This document shows, piece after piece, positions 25,812 to 33,784 of a stretch of 64,000 nucleotides of DNA. The position numbers and the translations under genes are program-made. The DNA comes from Prosthecobacter vanneervenii (GTDB lineage Bacteria; Verrucomicrobiota; Verrucomicrobiia; Verrucomicrobiales; Verrucomicrobiaceae). The notes beneath the pieces were generated by a model that was not told the DNA's origin, ran no database searches, and saw nothing but the letters and a program-made list of their open reading frames with translations. Position 1 is the stretch's first letter; every line of letters begins with the position of its first letter. The DNA is taken from assembly GCF_014203095.1 (NCBI RefSeq), contig NZ_JACHIG010000008.1, positions 1 to 64,000 on the forward strand, written 5' to 3'.

Positions 25812-26704
25812 AACTCTTCACCTTCCTCTGGCTGCTGTTTGCGACATGGGCTCAAGCCGCCGATGGCAAGCTTATCATCACCTACCTGAACATGCCCAAA
25901 CACGGGCTGGCGGTAGTGGTGCAGACACCGGGCGGGAGGACGTGGATGATCGACACCGGGCCGCAATCGGAGCCATATGATGCCGGACGCGACACCATTG
26001 AGCCCTTTCTCAAAGCACGCGGCATCACACAGCTCGACGGCATCGCCATCAGCCACCCGCATGGTGATCACTACGGCGGCGCGATGTGGCTGCTGGATCA
26101 CCTGCCGGTGAAGACCTTTGTAGACACCGGCTATTCCGCCCGAGGCTTCACCTTGGCCTACAACCGCGTGCGCCAGCATGCGCAGGAGCGTGGCGCGATA
26201 TACATCGCCGCCACCGAGGGCGACAAACTCGACTTTGACCCAGATCTGACCGTCGAGGTGCTCTCGCCGCCGAAAACGATGCACAACGTGGACACGGATC
26301 CCGCCAAGATAACCGAACACGGCCTGCTGAACACGAACTCGCTCTTTCTGCGCATGCAGCACGGCCAAAACGTCCTCTTTTTCCCTGGAGACGCTTACGG
26401 CACGGGACAGCGATACGTACTGGAAAAGAATCCTGCCGAGAGGCTGAAAGCGGCCGTCGTCACAGCGCCACACCACGGCTTCAACACGCATCCCGAGTTT
26501 GCAGCGGCGACGAACCCCAAGTATGCCATTGCCTCATGCCTGGATTTCTACGCTGGAAGCGAAGTGCCGTCGCCAGGCGAGAAGCTGACCAAGCAGTTTG
26601 AGCCGCTGGGAACGCAGGTGTTTGTAACCGCGTGGCATGGGAACATTGAGATCACTTCCGATGGAAAAGACGTAACAGCGAAGACGGAGCGGAAAGGCAA
26701 ATGA
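25808..26704 (+). CDS. Secreted MBL-fold metallohydrolase (ComEC-like beta-lactamase domain)
   Basis: A 298-residue metallo-beta-lactamase-fold hydrolase. The signal peptide is about residues 1-18. The metal motif SHPHGDH contains H83, H85, D87 and H88, and PHHGFNTHPEF supplies a later His pair. The order and the closing FVTAWHGNIEITSDG resemble the hydrolase domain of ComEC/Rec2 proteins and their secreted stand-alone relatives. No ComEC membrane part is present. I start it at the ATG at 25808, which overlaps the previous stop and gives a clean leader; an earlier in-frame start would lie inside the phospholipase-like gene. The substrate may be a nucleotide or lipid phosphoester, which is inference. 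Confidence 0.87.
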   Translation: MKLFTFLWLLFATWAQAADGKLIITYLNMPKHGLAVVVQTPGGRTWMIDTGPQSEPYDAGRDTIEPFLKARGITQLDGIAISHPHGDHYGGAMWLLDHLPVKTFVDTGYSARGFTLAYNRVRQHAQERGAIYIAATEGDKLDFDPDLTVEVLSPPKTMHNVDTDPAKITEHGLLNTNSLFLRMQHGQNVLFFPGDAYGTGQRYVLEKNPAERLKAAVVTAPHHGFNTHPEFAAATNPKYAIASCLDFYAGSEVPSPGEKLTKQFEPLGTQVFVTAWHGNIEITSDGKDVTAKTERKGK

Positions 26705-26707
26705 GGG

Positions 26708-28147
26708 TTACGTCAACCCGCCAATGGGCGAGCCCATGTACAAGGTGTGCGGCCTGCCGGTGAAGTCGTTCCAAATGGTCTCGCGCGGCAGGCCCAGCGC
26801 CTCGTAGATGGTGGCCGCGAGGTTTTCAGGCGTCTGGGCATCGCTGACTGGATAACCGCCGATCTTGTCGGTTTCTCCGATGACCCGGCCTCCCTTGATA
26901 CCACCACCGGCGAGCAGGATGCTCTGGGCGTGGCCCCAGTGGTCACGTCCGGGCAGGGCCTTGGCTGAGATGCTCTTAATCTTGGGGGTGCGGCCGAATT
27001 CGCCGCCCATGATGACGAGGGTCTCGTCCAACTGCCCGCTGGCATCGAGATCTTCCAGCAGGGCACTCACGGCCTGATCCATCGGCGGCAGAAGGTAGTT
27101 TTTCAGATTGCCCCAGGCGGCCTGATGCGTGTCCCAGGTTTCGTTGTTGCCCAGATTCACCTGCACCATGCGGACACCGCTTTCCACCAGCCTGCGGGCC
27201 ATGAGCAAAGACCAGCCGAAGCTGTGACGGCCGTAGCGGTCCAGCATTTTGGGGTCCACTTTCGCCAAACTGAAGGCGTCATGCACCTTGCGGTTGCTGA
27301 GCAGGCCGATGGCTGCCTGGCGGGTGGAATCGAAGGCCTCATCTCCGGCCAGAGCGGTGAGATTTTCAGTCTGCTGCTCCAGGGCATTGCGGAGTGAAAC
27401 GCGGTCCATCACGCGGTCCAGCGTGAGGCCCTGCGGCAGCGAGAGATGCGGAGCCTGAAAGCGCAGAGAAGGATCTGTTTCAAAACCACGCTCGTGGTGA
27501 AAGAGATATTTCGGATAGGCCCCGTAGTGCTTGGGGTGATAGGGCGACATCTCCAAAAACCAGGGCTCGTGCTGTGCACCGAGAGTGCCGGCAAACTGCC
27601 CCGCAAGAGTGCGGCCTTCGCGATGCACGAGCTTGTCAGGCAGAACGATGGCGGGCGGCAGGTTATCCTTACGCTTGGGCAGCAGGGCAGTGGCGAGCGC
27701 CGCCATGCTGGGGTGGTCGGACTTTTTCGGCTTGGAGGGATCAAAGCCCAGCGGCGCATCGCTGCGGCCTGTGAGCATGATGTGGTGACCGAGCGAGTGA
27801 TCGCTGCTGCCATGCGTGAGAGAACGCACGAGGGACCACTTTTCCGAAATGCGCGCCAGACCGGGCAGATGCTCGCAGATGTGCAGGCCTGGGGTGCGGG
27901 TGCGGATGGGCTTGAACTCGCCGCGGATTTCCATGGGCGCATCGGGCTTCATGTCGAAGCTCTCATGCTGCGCAAGGCCGCCGGAGAGGAAGATGTAGAT
28001 GACCGACTTTGCGCGCGGCGGCTGAGTGGCCGCAGTCATGGCGTGAAGGGCACTCAGGTGGTTCATGCCAAGCCCCAACAATCCTACTGCTCCAGCCTGA
28101 ATCACTTCGCGGCGGGAAACGGTGGATGCTGGATGCGACCAAGACAT
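26708..28147 (-). CDS. Tat-exported DUF1501 protein (second copy)
   Basis: A 479-residue DUF1501 protein. The leader has the twin-arginine motif SRREVIQAGAVG. The core shows KSVIYIFLSGGLAQHESFD, VIMGGEFGRTPKI and GRDHWGHAQS. It is convergent with the MBL gene, only three bases apart. The sequence is clearly less similar to the other two DUF1501 copies than they are to each other, so it likely belongs to a different subgroup. The ATG at 28147 begins MSWSHPAST; the frame extends upstream but gives an implausible leader. Confidence 0.92.
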   Translation of the reverse strand: MSWSHPASTVSRREVIQAGAVGLLGLGMNHLSALHAMTAATQPPRAKSVIYIFLSGGLAQHESFDMKPDAPMEIRGEFKPIRTRTPGLHICEHLPGLARISEKWSLVRSLTHGSSDHSLGHHIMLTGRSDAPLGFDPSKPKKSDHPSMAALATALLPKRKDNLPPAIVLPDKLVHREGRTLAGQFAGTLGAQHEPWFLEMSPYHPKHYGAYPKYLFHHERGFETDPSLRFQAPHLSLPQGLTLDRVMDRVSLRNALEQQTENLTALAGDEAFDSTRQAAIGLLSNRKVHDAFSLAKVDPKMLDRYGRHSFGWSLLMARRLVESGVRMVQVNLGNNETWDTHQAAWGNLKNYLLPPMDQAVSALLEDLDASGQLDETLVIMGGEFGRTPKIKSISAKALPGRDHWGHAQSILLAGGGIKGGRVIGETDKIGGYPVSDAQTPENLAATIYEALGLPRETIWNDFTGRPHTLYMGSPIGGLT

Positions 28148-28194
28148 GCAGGGCCAAAATACGCGCTGTCGGGCTAGGGCCTTTCCATGAGGGT

Positions 28195-28395
28195 CTATTT
28201 CCGGTTCCAAACGCCGAGCGTGATGGTGTGCTCAGGCGCGGTTGTTTCTGCTGCAGACTTTTTTCTGAGGATTTTAGTCACCACGATCGCGCCGTCACGG
28301 ATTACCACTCTAAGATCCGCTTCGTCCCCGTCTTTCAGAACCAGCCCTTCAGGAATCGTGGTTTTGACAGGATACATGCTCCAAACATAACGCAT
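28195..28395 (-). CDS. Small protein of unknown function
   Basis: A possible 60- or 66-residue protein between two DUF1501 genes. From the ATG at 28377 it reads MYPVKTTIPEGLVLKDGDEADL and onward to a basic, alternating beta-strand core (VVIRDGAIVVTKILRKK). That hints at a small beta-barrel or AbrB/MazE-like swapped hairpin, but the first half of such a domain is not seen and no toxin gene is adjacent. Neither candidate start has a well-placed ribosome-binding site. The frame is also open on the other strand. It may be real; I cannot assign a role. Confidence 0.4.
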   Translation of the reverse strand: MRYVWSMYPVKTTIPEGLVLKDGDEADLRVVIRDGAIVVTKILRKKSAAETTAPEHTITLGVWNRK

Positions 28396-28426
28396 GCTGA
28401 CAGCACAGGCAAGCAGCCTGCAAGAA

Positions 28427-29788
28427 TCAGATCAGCTCCGGCATCGGCTGCCAGCCATCGACCAGATATTGTGGACGACCGGTGAGATCGTTGAGGGTGG
28501 TTTTCACCGTGTCGATGCCCATGTGCTTGTAGAGCGTGGCAAAGACTTCGCCGAAATGCACAGGACGTTCGGTGGGCTCGCCGCCGAGCTTGTCGGTAGC
28601 GCCGATGACCTGACCAGTACGCAGTCCGCCACCAGCCAGAAGGGCACCGCCGACGCGAGGCCAGTGGTCGCGACCGCCCTCCTTGTTTACGATCGGGGTG
28701 CGGCCAAACTCGCCCCAGGCGACAACGGCCACGTCTTTGTCGAGACCACGCTCGTGCAGGTCTTCCACGAGGGCGCTCATGCCCTGATCGAAGAGCGGCA
28801 GGTGGCGCAGGAGCTGCGGGTAATTGTTGTCGTGGAAATCCCAGCGACCGAAGTTCAGCGTGACCACACGGGCACCGGCTTCGACGAGGCGGCGGGCGAG
28901 GAGGAAATGCTCAAGATTGAGCGGAGCGCCGTCGCCATAATTTTTGGGATCTCCCTTTCCGTAACGTTCGCGGGTTTTGACACTCTCCTTGGTCAGATCG
29001 AGTGCGGTGAGGAGCTTGCTGGAAGTCAGCACATTGAGAGCCTGCTGATTGAAGGCATCCATGCTGCCGACGAGGCCGCTGGCATCGAGCTCGCGACGGA
29101 AGGAGTCGAATCCGGTGAGCAACGAACGGCGATCCTCCAGACGGTCCAGAGTGATTCCGTTGAGCTGTAGATCGTCCATGCCTGCGCCATTGGGGCGGAA
29201 GGCAGCGTGGGTGTTGCCGCAGAAGCCAGGGTGTCCGGGAGAGCCGTAGGGCGGATGACCGGCCTTGGGAGCGAGACCGACGAATGCAGGCATCGCGGGA
29301 TCCGCCTGCCCCTTGAGCCTGGAAATGACAGAGCCGAAGGAGGGCGGATCGGACAGGCGGCCCACAGGTGCGGCGCCGCCATTGGGAGGCGGGGGCTTGC
29401 CGGTGTAGCAGATGAAGCTGTCGTGAGCACCATTTGGAGAGCCGTACATGCTGCGGATCGGCACCAGCTTGTCCATGATCTTGGCCAGCCTTGGTGCGTG
29501 CTCGGAAATGTGAATGCCGGGGACGGCGGTCTTGATGGGCTTGTAGGGACCTCGGATTTCCAGCGGAGCGTCCATCTTCAGGTCATACATGTCCTGATGA
29601 GGTGGAGCACCGCAAAGATAGATCATGATCACCGACTTGAAGCTGCGCCCGGTACGCGCCTCGGCCTCTGCCTTCAGCAGCTCCGGCAGGGACAAACCGC
29701 CCATGGCCAGACCACCAATGCGCAGGAAGTCGCGACGCGAAACGCCATCGCAAAATTTGCCGTGGGATTTGCCAGAAAGAGTGAGCAT
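28427..29788 (-). CDS. Tat-exported DUF1501 protein (third copy)
   Basis: A 453-residue DUF1501 protein. The twin-arginine leader is SRRDFLRIGGLAMGG. The core has KSVIMIYLCGAPPHQDMYD, VAWGEFGRTPIV and GRDHWPR. The closing PEL after the PQYLVDGWQP segment matches the first DUF1501 copy almost exactly, so the two probably arose by duplication. No DUF1549/1553 gene lies next to it. The ATG at 29788 begins MLTLSGKSHGKF, which fits the leader; an earlier ATG at 29809 adds seven residues. It is divergent from the kelch gene. Confidence 0.92.
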   Translation of the reverse strand: MLTLSGKSHGKFCDGVSRRDFLRIGGLAMGGLSLPELLKAEAEARTGRSFKSVIMIYLCGAPPHQDMYDLKMDAPLEIRGPYKPIKTAVPGIHISEHAPRLAKIMDKLVPIRSMYGSPNGAHDSFICYTGKPPPPNGGAAPVGRLSDPPSFGSVISRLKGQADPAMPAFVGLAPKAGHPPYGSPGHPGFCGNTHAAFRPNGAGMDDLQLNGITLDRLEDRRSLLTGFDSFRRELDASGLVGSMDAFNQQALNVLTSSKLLTALDLTKESVKTRERYGKGDPKNYGDGAPLNLEHFLLARRLVEAGARVVTLNFGRWDFHDNNYPQLLRHLPLFDQGMSALVEDLHERGLDKDVAVVAWGEFGRTPIVNKEGGRDHWPRVGGALLAGGGLRTGQVIGATDKLGGEPTERPVHFGEVFATLYKHMGIDTVKTTLNDLTGRPQYLVDGWQPMPELI

Positions 29789-29844
29789 GATCGAAACCAA
29801 AATAAGCACTCAATATGCCGGAACTATCATCAAACCTGCGTTTA

Positions 29845-30864
29845 ATGCCGGCCATGCTTCGCCCGCTGCTCTGCCTCATGTCCCTTGCATGCACCCTCTC
29901 CGCCGCTGATTTAAAATGGTCTCCCCTGCCCTCCCTGCCTGATGAAAGAGGATTTGCCGGATCCTTTGCCGGGGTGGTGGATGGCGTGCTGATGGTGGCC
30001 GGTGGCACCCACTTCCGCGACAAGATGCCATGGGAAGGCGGCACCAAGCTCTGGTACGACACGGTCTATGCCCTGGACAAGCCGGACGGCACCTGGCGTG
30101 TGGCGGGCAAGCTGCCCAAAGCCAACGGGTATGGGGTCAGCATCACGACCCCGCAAGGCTGGATCATCCTGGGCGGTGGGAATGCGACTGAGCACTTTCG
30201 GGAGGTGTTCTGGGTGGGGAAAAACGCCCAACTGCCGCCGCTGCCAAAAGCGTGCGCCTTCATGTGCGGATGCGCGAGCGACGATGTGATCTATCTCTGC
30301 GGGGGGATCGAAACACCCACGGCCACCACGGCGATGAACACCTTCTGGTCACTGGATCTGAAACAAGCCGACGCCAAATGGCAGGAGCTGCCCCCCTGCC
30401 CCGGCAAACCGCGCATCCTGGCCTGCATGGCGGCTGCGAACGGCGTGGTCCACCTTTTCAGCGGTGCGGCCCTGCACGCGGGCAAGGACGGCAAGGCTGA
30501 GCGCGAATGGTTGAATGATGCGTGGGCCTACCAGCAGGGCACCGGATGGACCAAGCTGCCCGATATGCCACGCGTGGCGGTGGCGGCTCCGATTCCTGCG
30601 CCGGTCATGGGTTCCAAGATCCTCGTGATTGGTGGTGATGACGGTGCCAATGTGAACTTTGAGCCCAAGGAGAAACATCCGGGCTTCCCGCGCTCGATTC
30701 TAGCCTTTGATGTCAAAACCCAGACCTGGAGCCAGGCGGGCGAGGTGCCGTTTTCCCTCGTGACGACGAACGTCGTGCCCTGGCAGAAGCAGATCGTGAT
30801 TCCTGGAGGCGAAGCACGCCCAGGGGTGCGCTCTCCGAAGGTCTGGAGCGGGGTGATGAAGTGA
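29845..30864 (+). CDS. Secreted kelch-type protein (sialate mutarotase-like)
   Basis: A 339-residue exported beta-propeller. A signal peptide (MLRPLLCLMSLACTLSAAD) precedes kelch-type repeats such as VDGVLMVAGGTHF, GWIILGGGNATE, DVIYLCGGIET and KILVIGGDDGAN. The arrangement matches the cyclically permuted N-acetylneuraminate-mutarotase family related to NanM. These equilibrate sugar anomers in the periplasm, but related propellers have other roles. Starts at 29845 and 29854 are both possible. A partial sialidase-like gene lies far away at the right edge; no catabolic sialate gene is adjacent. Confidence 0.75.
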   Translation: MPAMLRPLLCLMSLACTLSAADLKWSPLPSLPDERGFAGSFAGVVDGVLMVAGGTHFRDKMPWEGGTKLWYDTVYALDKPDGTWRVAGKLPKANGYGVSITTPQGWIILGGGNATEHFREVFWVGKNAQLPPLPKACAFMCGCASDDVIYLCGGIETPTATTAMNTFWSLDLKQADAKWQELPPCPGKPRILACMAAANGVVHLFSGAALHAGKDGKAEREWLNDAWAYQQGTGWTKLPDMPRVAVAAPIPAPVMGSKILVIGGDDGANVNFEPKEKHPGFPRSILAFDVKTQTWSQAGEVPFSLVTTNVVPWQKQIVIPGGEARPGVRSPKVWSGVMK

Positions 30865-30900
30865 CTTGCAACTGGCTGCTGCGGACTCCAAAGCTCTGCG

Positions 30901-31629
30901 ATGAGTCGCAGCATTTTGATCACTGGTGCCAATGGTGCACTGGGCCTGGCCATAGCCGAATTTTTCCTCGCACGAGAGGGGGACTGCCGCGTGTTTCTCG
31001 GTGTGCGTGAGCGGCGGGACAGGGCCGAAGAACTTGCCGCACGCCTTCCAGACAGGACGGCTTTGATTTCTCTCGAAGTCACCTCCCCCGATGCCTGGAA
31101 GGCCGCTGTGGCGGACATCGAGGCGCATGGCGGGCCGCTGAGCGTGCTGGTGAACAATGCAGGCTTTCACGAAGATGCCCTGCTGGCCAACATGGCGCAG
31201 GACCAATGGTCCCGCGTGCTGGATGCGAACCTGAATGCCGTCTTTCACGGGTGCCAGGCAGCGCTGCCCGCCATGATGCGGCAACGGCAGGGGCGGATCG
31301 TAAACATCGCCTCCCTGAGCGCCATTTCATCCCCTGCAGGCCAGACGAACTACTCCGCCGCGAAGGCCGGGGTGATCGGACTGACGCAGAGCCTGGCGAA
31401 GGAATCTGCGCGCATGGGGATTACCGTGAATGCCATCTGCCCCGGCTACATTGAGGGCGGCCTGCCACCCGAATGGACTCCAGAGCACCTCAAAGCGCTG
31501 AAAATGCAGCTGCCGATGCGCCGTTTTGCAAGGCCGGAGGAGATCGCTGCGGCGGTTTTCTTCCTTGCCAGCACGGATGCGAGCTATATCACTGGCACGA
31601 CCCTGAAAATTGACGGAGGCCTCCTTTAG
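30901..31629 (+). CDS. SDR-family oxidoreductase (FabG-like)
   Basis: A 242-residue short-chain dehydrogenase. The cofactor loop TGANGALG is at residues 8-15 and NNAG at 85-88. Catalytic Asn110, Ser138, Tyr151 and Lys155 (YSAAK) all match 3-oxoacyl-ACP reductase spacing. The C-terminus TTLKIDGGLL is classic for FabG-like proteins. It is followed 35 bases later by an acyl carrier protein gene, so a reducing step on an ACP-bound acyl chain is the natural reading. The specificity could also be a steroid-like or sugar substrate. It is the first gene of the plus-strand lipid operon. Confidence 0.9.
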   Translation: MSRSILITGANGALGLAIAEFFLAREGDCRVFLGVRERRDRAEELAARLPDRTALISLEVTSPDAWKAAVADIEAHGGPLSVLVNNAGFHEDALLANMAQDQWSRVLDANLNAVFHGCQAALPAMMRQRQGRIVNIASLSAISSPAGQTNYSAAKAGVIGLTQSLAKESARMGITVNAICPGYIEGGLPPEWTPEHLKALKMQLPMRRFARPEEIAAAVFFLASTDASYITGTTLKIDGGLL

Positions 31630-31664
31630 CCTACCCTCTGCACCCTACGACTCGTATCCCCTGC

Positions 31665-31919
31665 ATGCCGACCCGCCAGCGCCTCAAAGAACTGATGATC
31701 AGCGAACTCATGCTCGACATGACAGCAGATGAAATTGGCGATGACACCCCCCTCTTTGGCCCTGCAGGTGTCGGCCTGGATTCGGTGGACGCCCTACAGC
31801 TGGTGGTGATGATCGAAAAACACTTCGGCTTTAAAATGGCTGACCAGGACCAGGCCAAGCGCATCCTGCACAGTGTCAATACGATCGCCGAAGCTGTGGA
31901 CCAGAAGGCGACGGCCTGA
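31665..31919 (+). CDS. Acyl carrier protein (orphan)
   Basis: An 84-residue acyl carrier protein. The phosphopantetheine site is S40 in GLDSVDALQ, followed by the expected helix VVMIEKHFGFKM. Acidic surface residues are fewer than in the housekeeping AcpP. No ketosynthase, acyltransferase or phosphopantetheinyl transferase gene is adjacent, so it must be loaded by an enzyme encoded elsewhere. It lies between FabG-like SDR and a membrane flippase-like gene, a rare context for an ACP. The start is the ATG at 31665; no strong ribosome-binding site is visible. Confidence 0.92.
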   Translation: MPTRQRLKELMISELMLDMTADEIGDDTPLFGPAGVGLDSVDALQLVVMIEKHFGFKMADQDQAKRILHSVNTIAEAVDQKATA

Positions 31920-31940
31920 TTTTCCAGCCCGGCCTGCGTT

Positions 31941-32951
31941 TTGAAACGCCTCATCTCCATCTCCCTGCGTCTGCTGATCAGTGGCGTGCTGCTGGCGCTG
32001 CTGTTCCGGGAGCATGACCTGATCGCAGACATCGTACCACGCCTGCGCGCCCTGCTGACCAACTGGCCATGGACGCTGGCAGGGATCGCGGTTGCGTTTC
32101 TCGCACTCTTTCTCGCAGCAATGCGCTGGCACATCATCCTGCGCGGACAGGTGCCGGATCTGCCCTTCCGCATCGTGCTGCACACGGAGCTCATCAGCGC
32201 CTTTTTCAACATCAGCTCCGTGGGTGTAGTGGGTGGAGACACGTACAAGATCATGTCCCTCTCCCGGCGCCTGCCCGGACAAACCATGCCGGTAAGCGTG
32301 GCACTGGTGCTGGATCATCTTACGGGCCTGATCTCCGTGGCGTTTCTTTTTGGCACCTGCATGCTACTGCGCGCCTCCCACTGGAGCGAGCTGGGCTATG
32401 ATCTGCGCATGCTCTTTACAGGTTACGGCACATACGTCGGCGGCGGGCTGGCGGGCCTGATCATCAGCTGGATCTCATTTAAACCGAACCTGCTGGCCTG
32501 GGGAAGGCGCACTTTTCCAGGCACCATGGGGCACCCCAAGCTGGCTGGCATCCTGGCACGCGCGGAGCAGGTGCACGATGTCTTTGCCCTGCTCTGGCGG
32601 CGCACGCTGTCAGCCGCCGTGGTATCCACCGGAATGCACACGGCGTTTTTTATGAGCTTCTACTGCGGACTGCGTGCGGTGGGAGGCTCGGCACCTGTGC
32701 TGGATGTACTGACGGCCATGCCTGTGGTGGATGCTGCGGCATCGCTGCCGGTTTCCATCTCCGGGCTGGGTGTGCGTGAGCGCACCTTTGAGGCGCTGCT
32801 GGCAGGTCTGGCCCATGTGCCCGAAGCCGTGGGTGTCTCCGCCTCCCTGGCCGGATGGATCTTTAATCTCTTCTGGGGAGTCATCGGCGGAGTGTTGTTT
32901 CTGCGTGTCAGGCACACCGTCCATATTTCATCACAACCCCAGTGCGCATGA
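31941..32951 (+). CDS. LPG-synthase-like integral membrane protein (flippase-type)
   Basis: A 336-residue membrane protein with about eight hydrophobic segments. It matches the N-terminal flippase part of lysylphosphatidylglycerol synthase (MprF, PF03706): an early RWHIILRGQ, NISSVGVVGGDTYKI in the middle and the conserved SISGLGVRERTF in a late loop. The catalytic transferase domain of MprF is absent, so it is a stand-alone form that probably moves a lipid across the inner membrane. It starts with TTG 21 bases after the ACP stop codon and ends overlapping the patatin start (ATGA at 32948-32951). Confidence 0.85.
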   Translation: MKRLISISLRLLISGVLLALLFREHDLIADIVPRLRALLTNWPWTLAGIAVAFLALFLAAMRWHIILRGQVPDLPFRIVLHTELISAFFNISSVGVVGGDTYKIMSLSRRLPGQTMPVSVALVLDHLTGLISVAFLFGTCMLLRASHWSELGYDLRMLFTGYGTYVGGGLAGLIISWISFKPNLLAWGRRTFPGTMGHPKLAGILARAEQVHDVFALLWRRTLSAAVVSTGMHTAFFMSFYCGLRAVGGSAPVLDVLTAMPVVDAAASLPVSISGLGVRERTFEALLAGLAHVPEAVGVSASLAGWIFNLFWGVIGGVLFLRVRHTVHISSQPQCA

Positions 32952-33784
32952 GCTCCCCACCACGCATCGCCATCTCATTGGGGGCCTCGTTCATGGGCTA
33001 TGCCACGCATGCTGGTTTCATGGCGCGGCTGCATGCGCAAGGGATTCGACCGGTGGCAATCTCAGGCTCTTCGGCAGGGGCCATCGCCGCAGGTCTGTAT
33101 GCCTCAGGTCTGGAGCAGGAGGCCATCCAACGAGCGGTGCTGAGCCCTTGGATGTACCTTGCCTTTGCCAGGCGTACTCGCTGGATCTGGCATCAGATCG
33201 TGGGGAGCTTTTTCTTTCGCCACCCCGGCTTTTTTGATCCGCGGGGAGCCATCTCTCATTTTGAATCGCTCGTCGGCAGGCGTGCCATCGAGTCGCTTTC
33301 CAATCCGAAGCTCATGATCGCCTTGAGCGATCTGGTCAGCCAGGAAACCATTTTTGCGCAAACAGGCCATCTGGCGACCGCGATGGCCGCCAGCTGCTGC
33401 GTGCCGATGCTCTTCTCCCCATTGGAATTTGAAGGTCGCTTGTGCACCGACGGCGGCGTGGCCCACGAGTCGCCCATCGACCCATGGTTTACTGACGAAG
33501 GCATCGACCACATCATTGTGCACCGCATCGTACAGCCACAAGGCAGGCCGCCGCGTCTGCCGCTGCATCGTATGCTAGGCACCATCGCAGCGACACATGA
33601 GTCCATGAACCGCCAGCTTCTGGCCGACCGAATCGAGCTGGCGCGGCTGCACGGAAAAAAACTCACCTTCATCACGACGACGCATCCACGCCCGTCACCC
33701 TTTGCTCCCAAACGGCTCAAACACTATTATGAGCATGGGGAAGCAACGGCGGGGAAGCTGCTGGAAACAGCGTTGTCTATGTAA
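32948..33784 (+). CDS. Patatin-like phospholipase
   Basis: A 278-residue cytoplasmic patatin-fold lipase of the RssA/YchK kind. The nucleophile motif GSSAG is at 40-44 (S42), and the catalytic dyad aspartate is in DGG at 168-170. The oxyanion glycine loop is the early SLGASFMGY. It would release fatty acids from phospholipid or acyl-CoA. The start overlaps the membrane gene by ATGA and its last 8 bases overlap the 3' end of mfd, which runs the other way. An upstream GTG at 32942 is possible but the ATG is better. It closes the lipid operon. Confidence 0.88.
   Translation: MSSPPRIAISLGASFMGYATHAGFMARLHAQGIRPVAISGSSAGAIAAGLYASGLEQEAIQRAVLSPWMYLAFARRTRWIWHQIVGSFFFRHPGFFDPRGAISHFESLVGRRAIESLSNPKLMIALSDLVSQETIFAQTGHLATAMAASCCVPMLFSPLEFEGRLCTDGGVAHESPIDPWFTDEGIDHIIVHRIVQPQGRPPRLPLHRMLGTIAATHESMNRQLLADRIELARLHGKKLTFITTTHPRPSPFAPKRLKHYYEHGEATAGKLLETALSM

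Noticed and set aside
26705-26719. Terminator between the MBL and second DUF1501 genes
   Set aside because: The GGGTT/AACCC stem is only 5 bp and there is no T tract.
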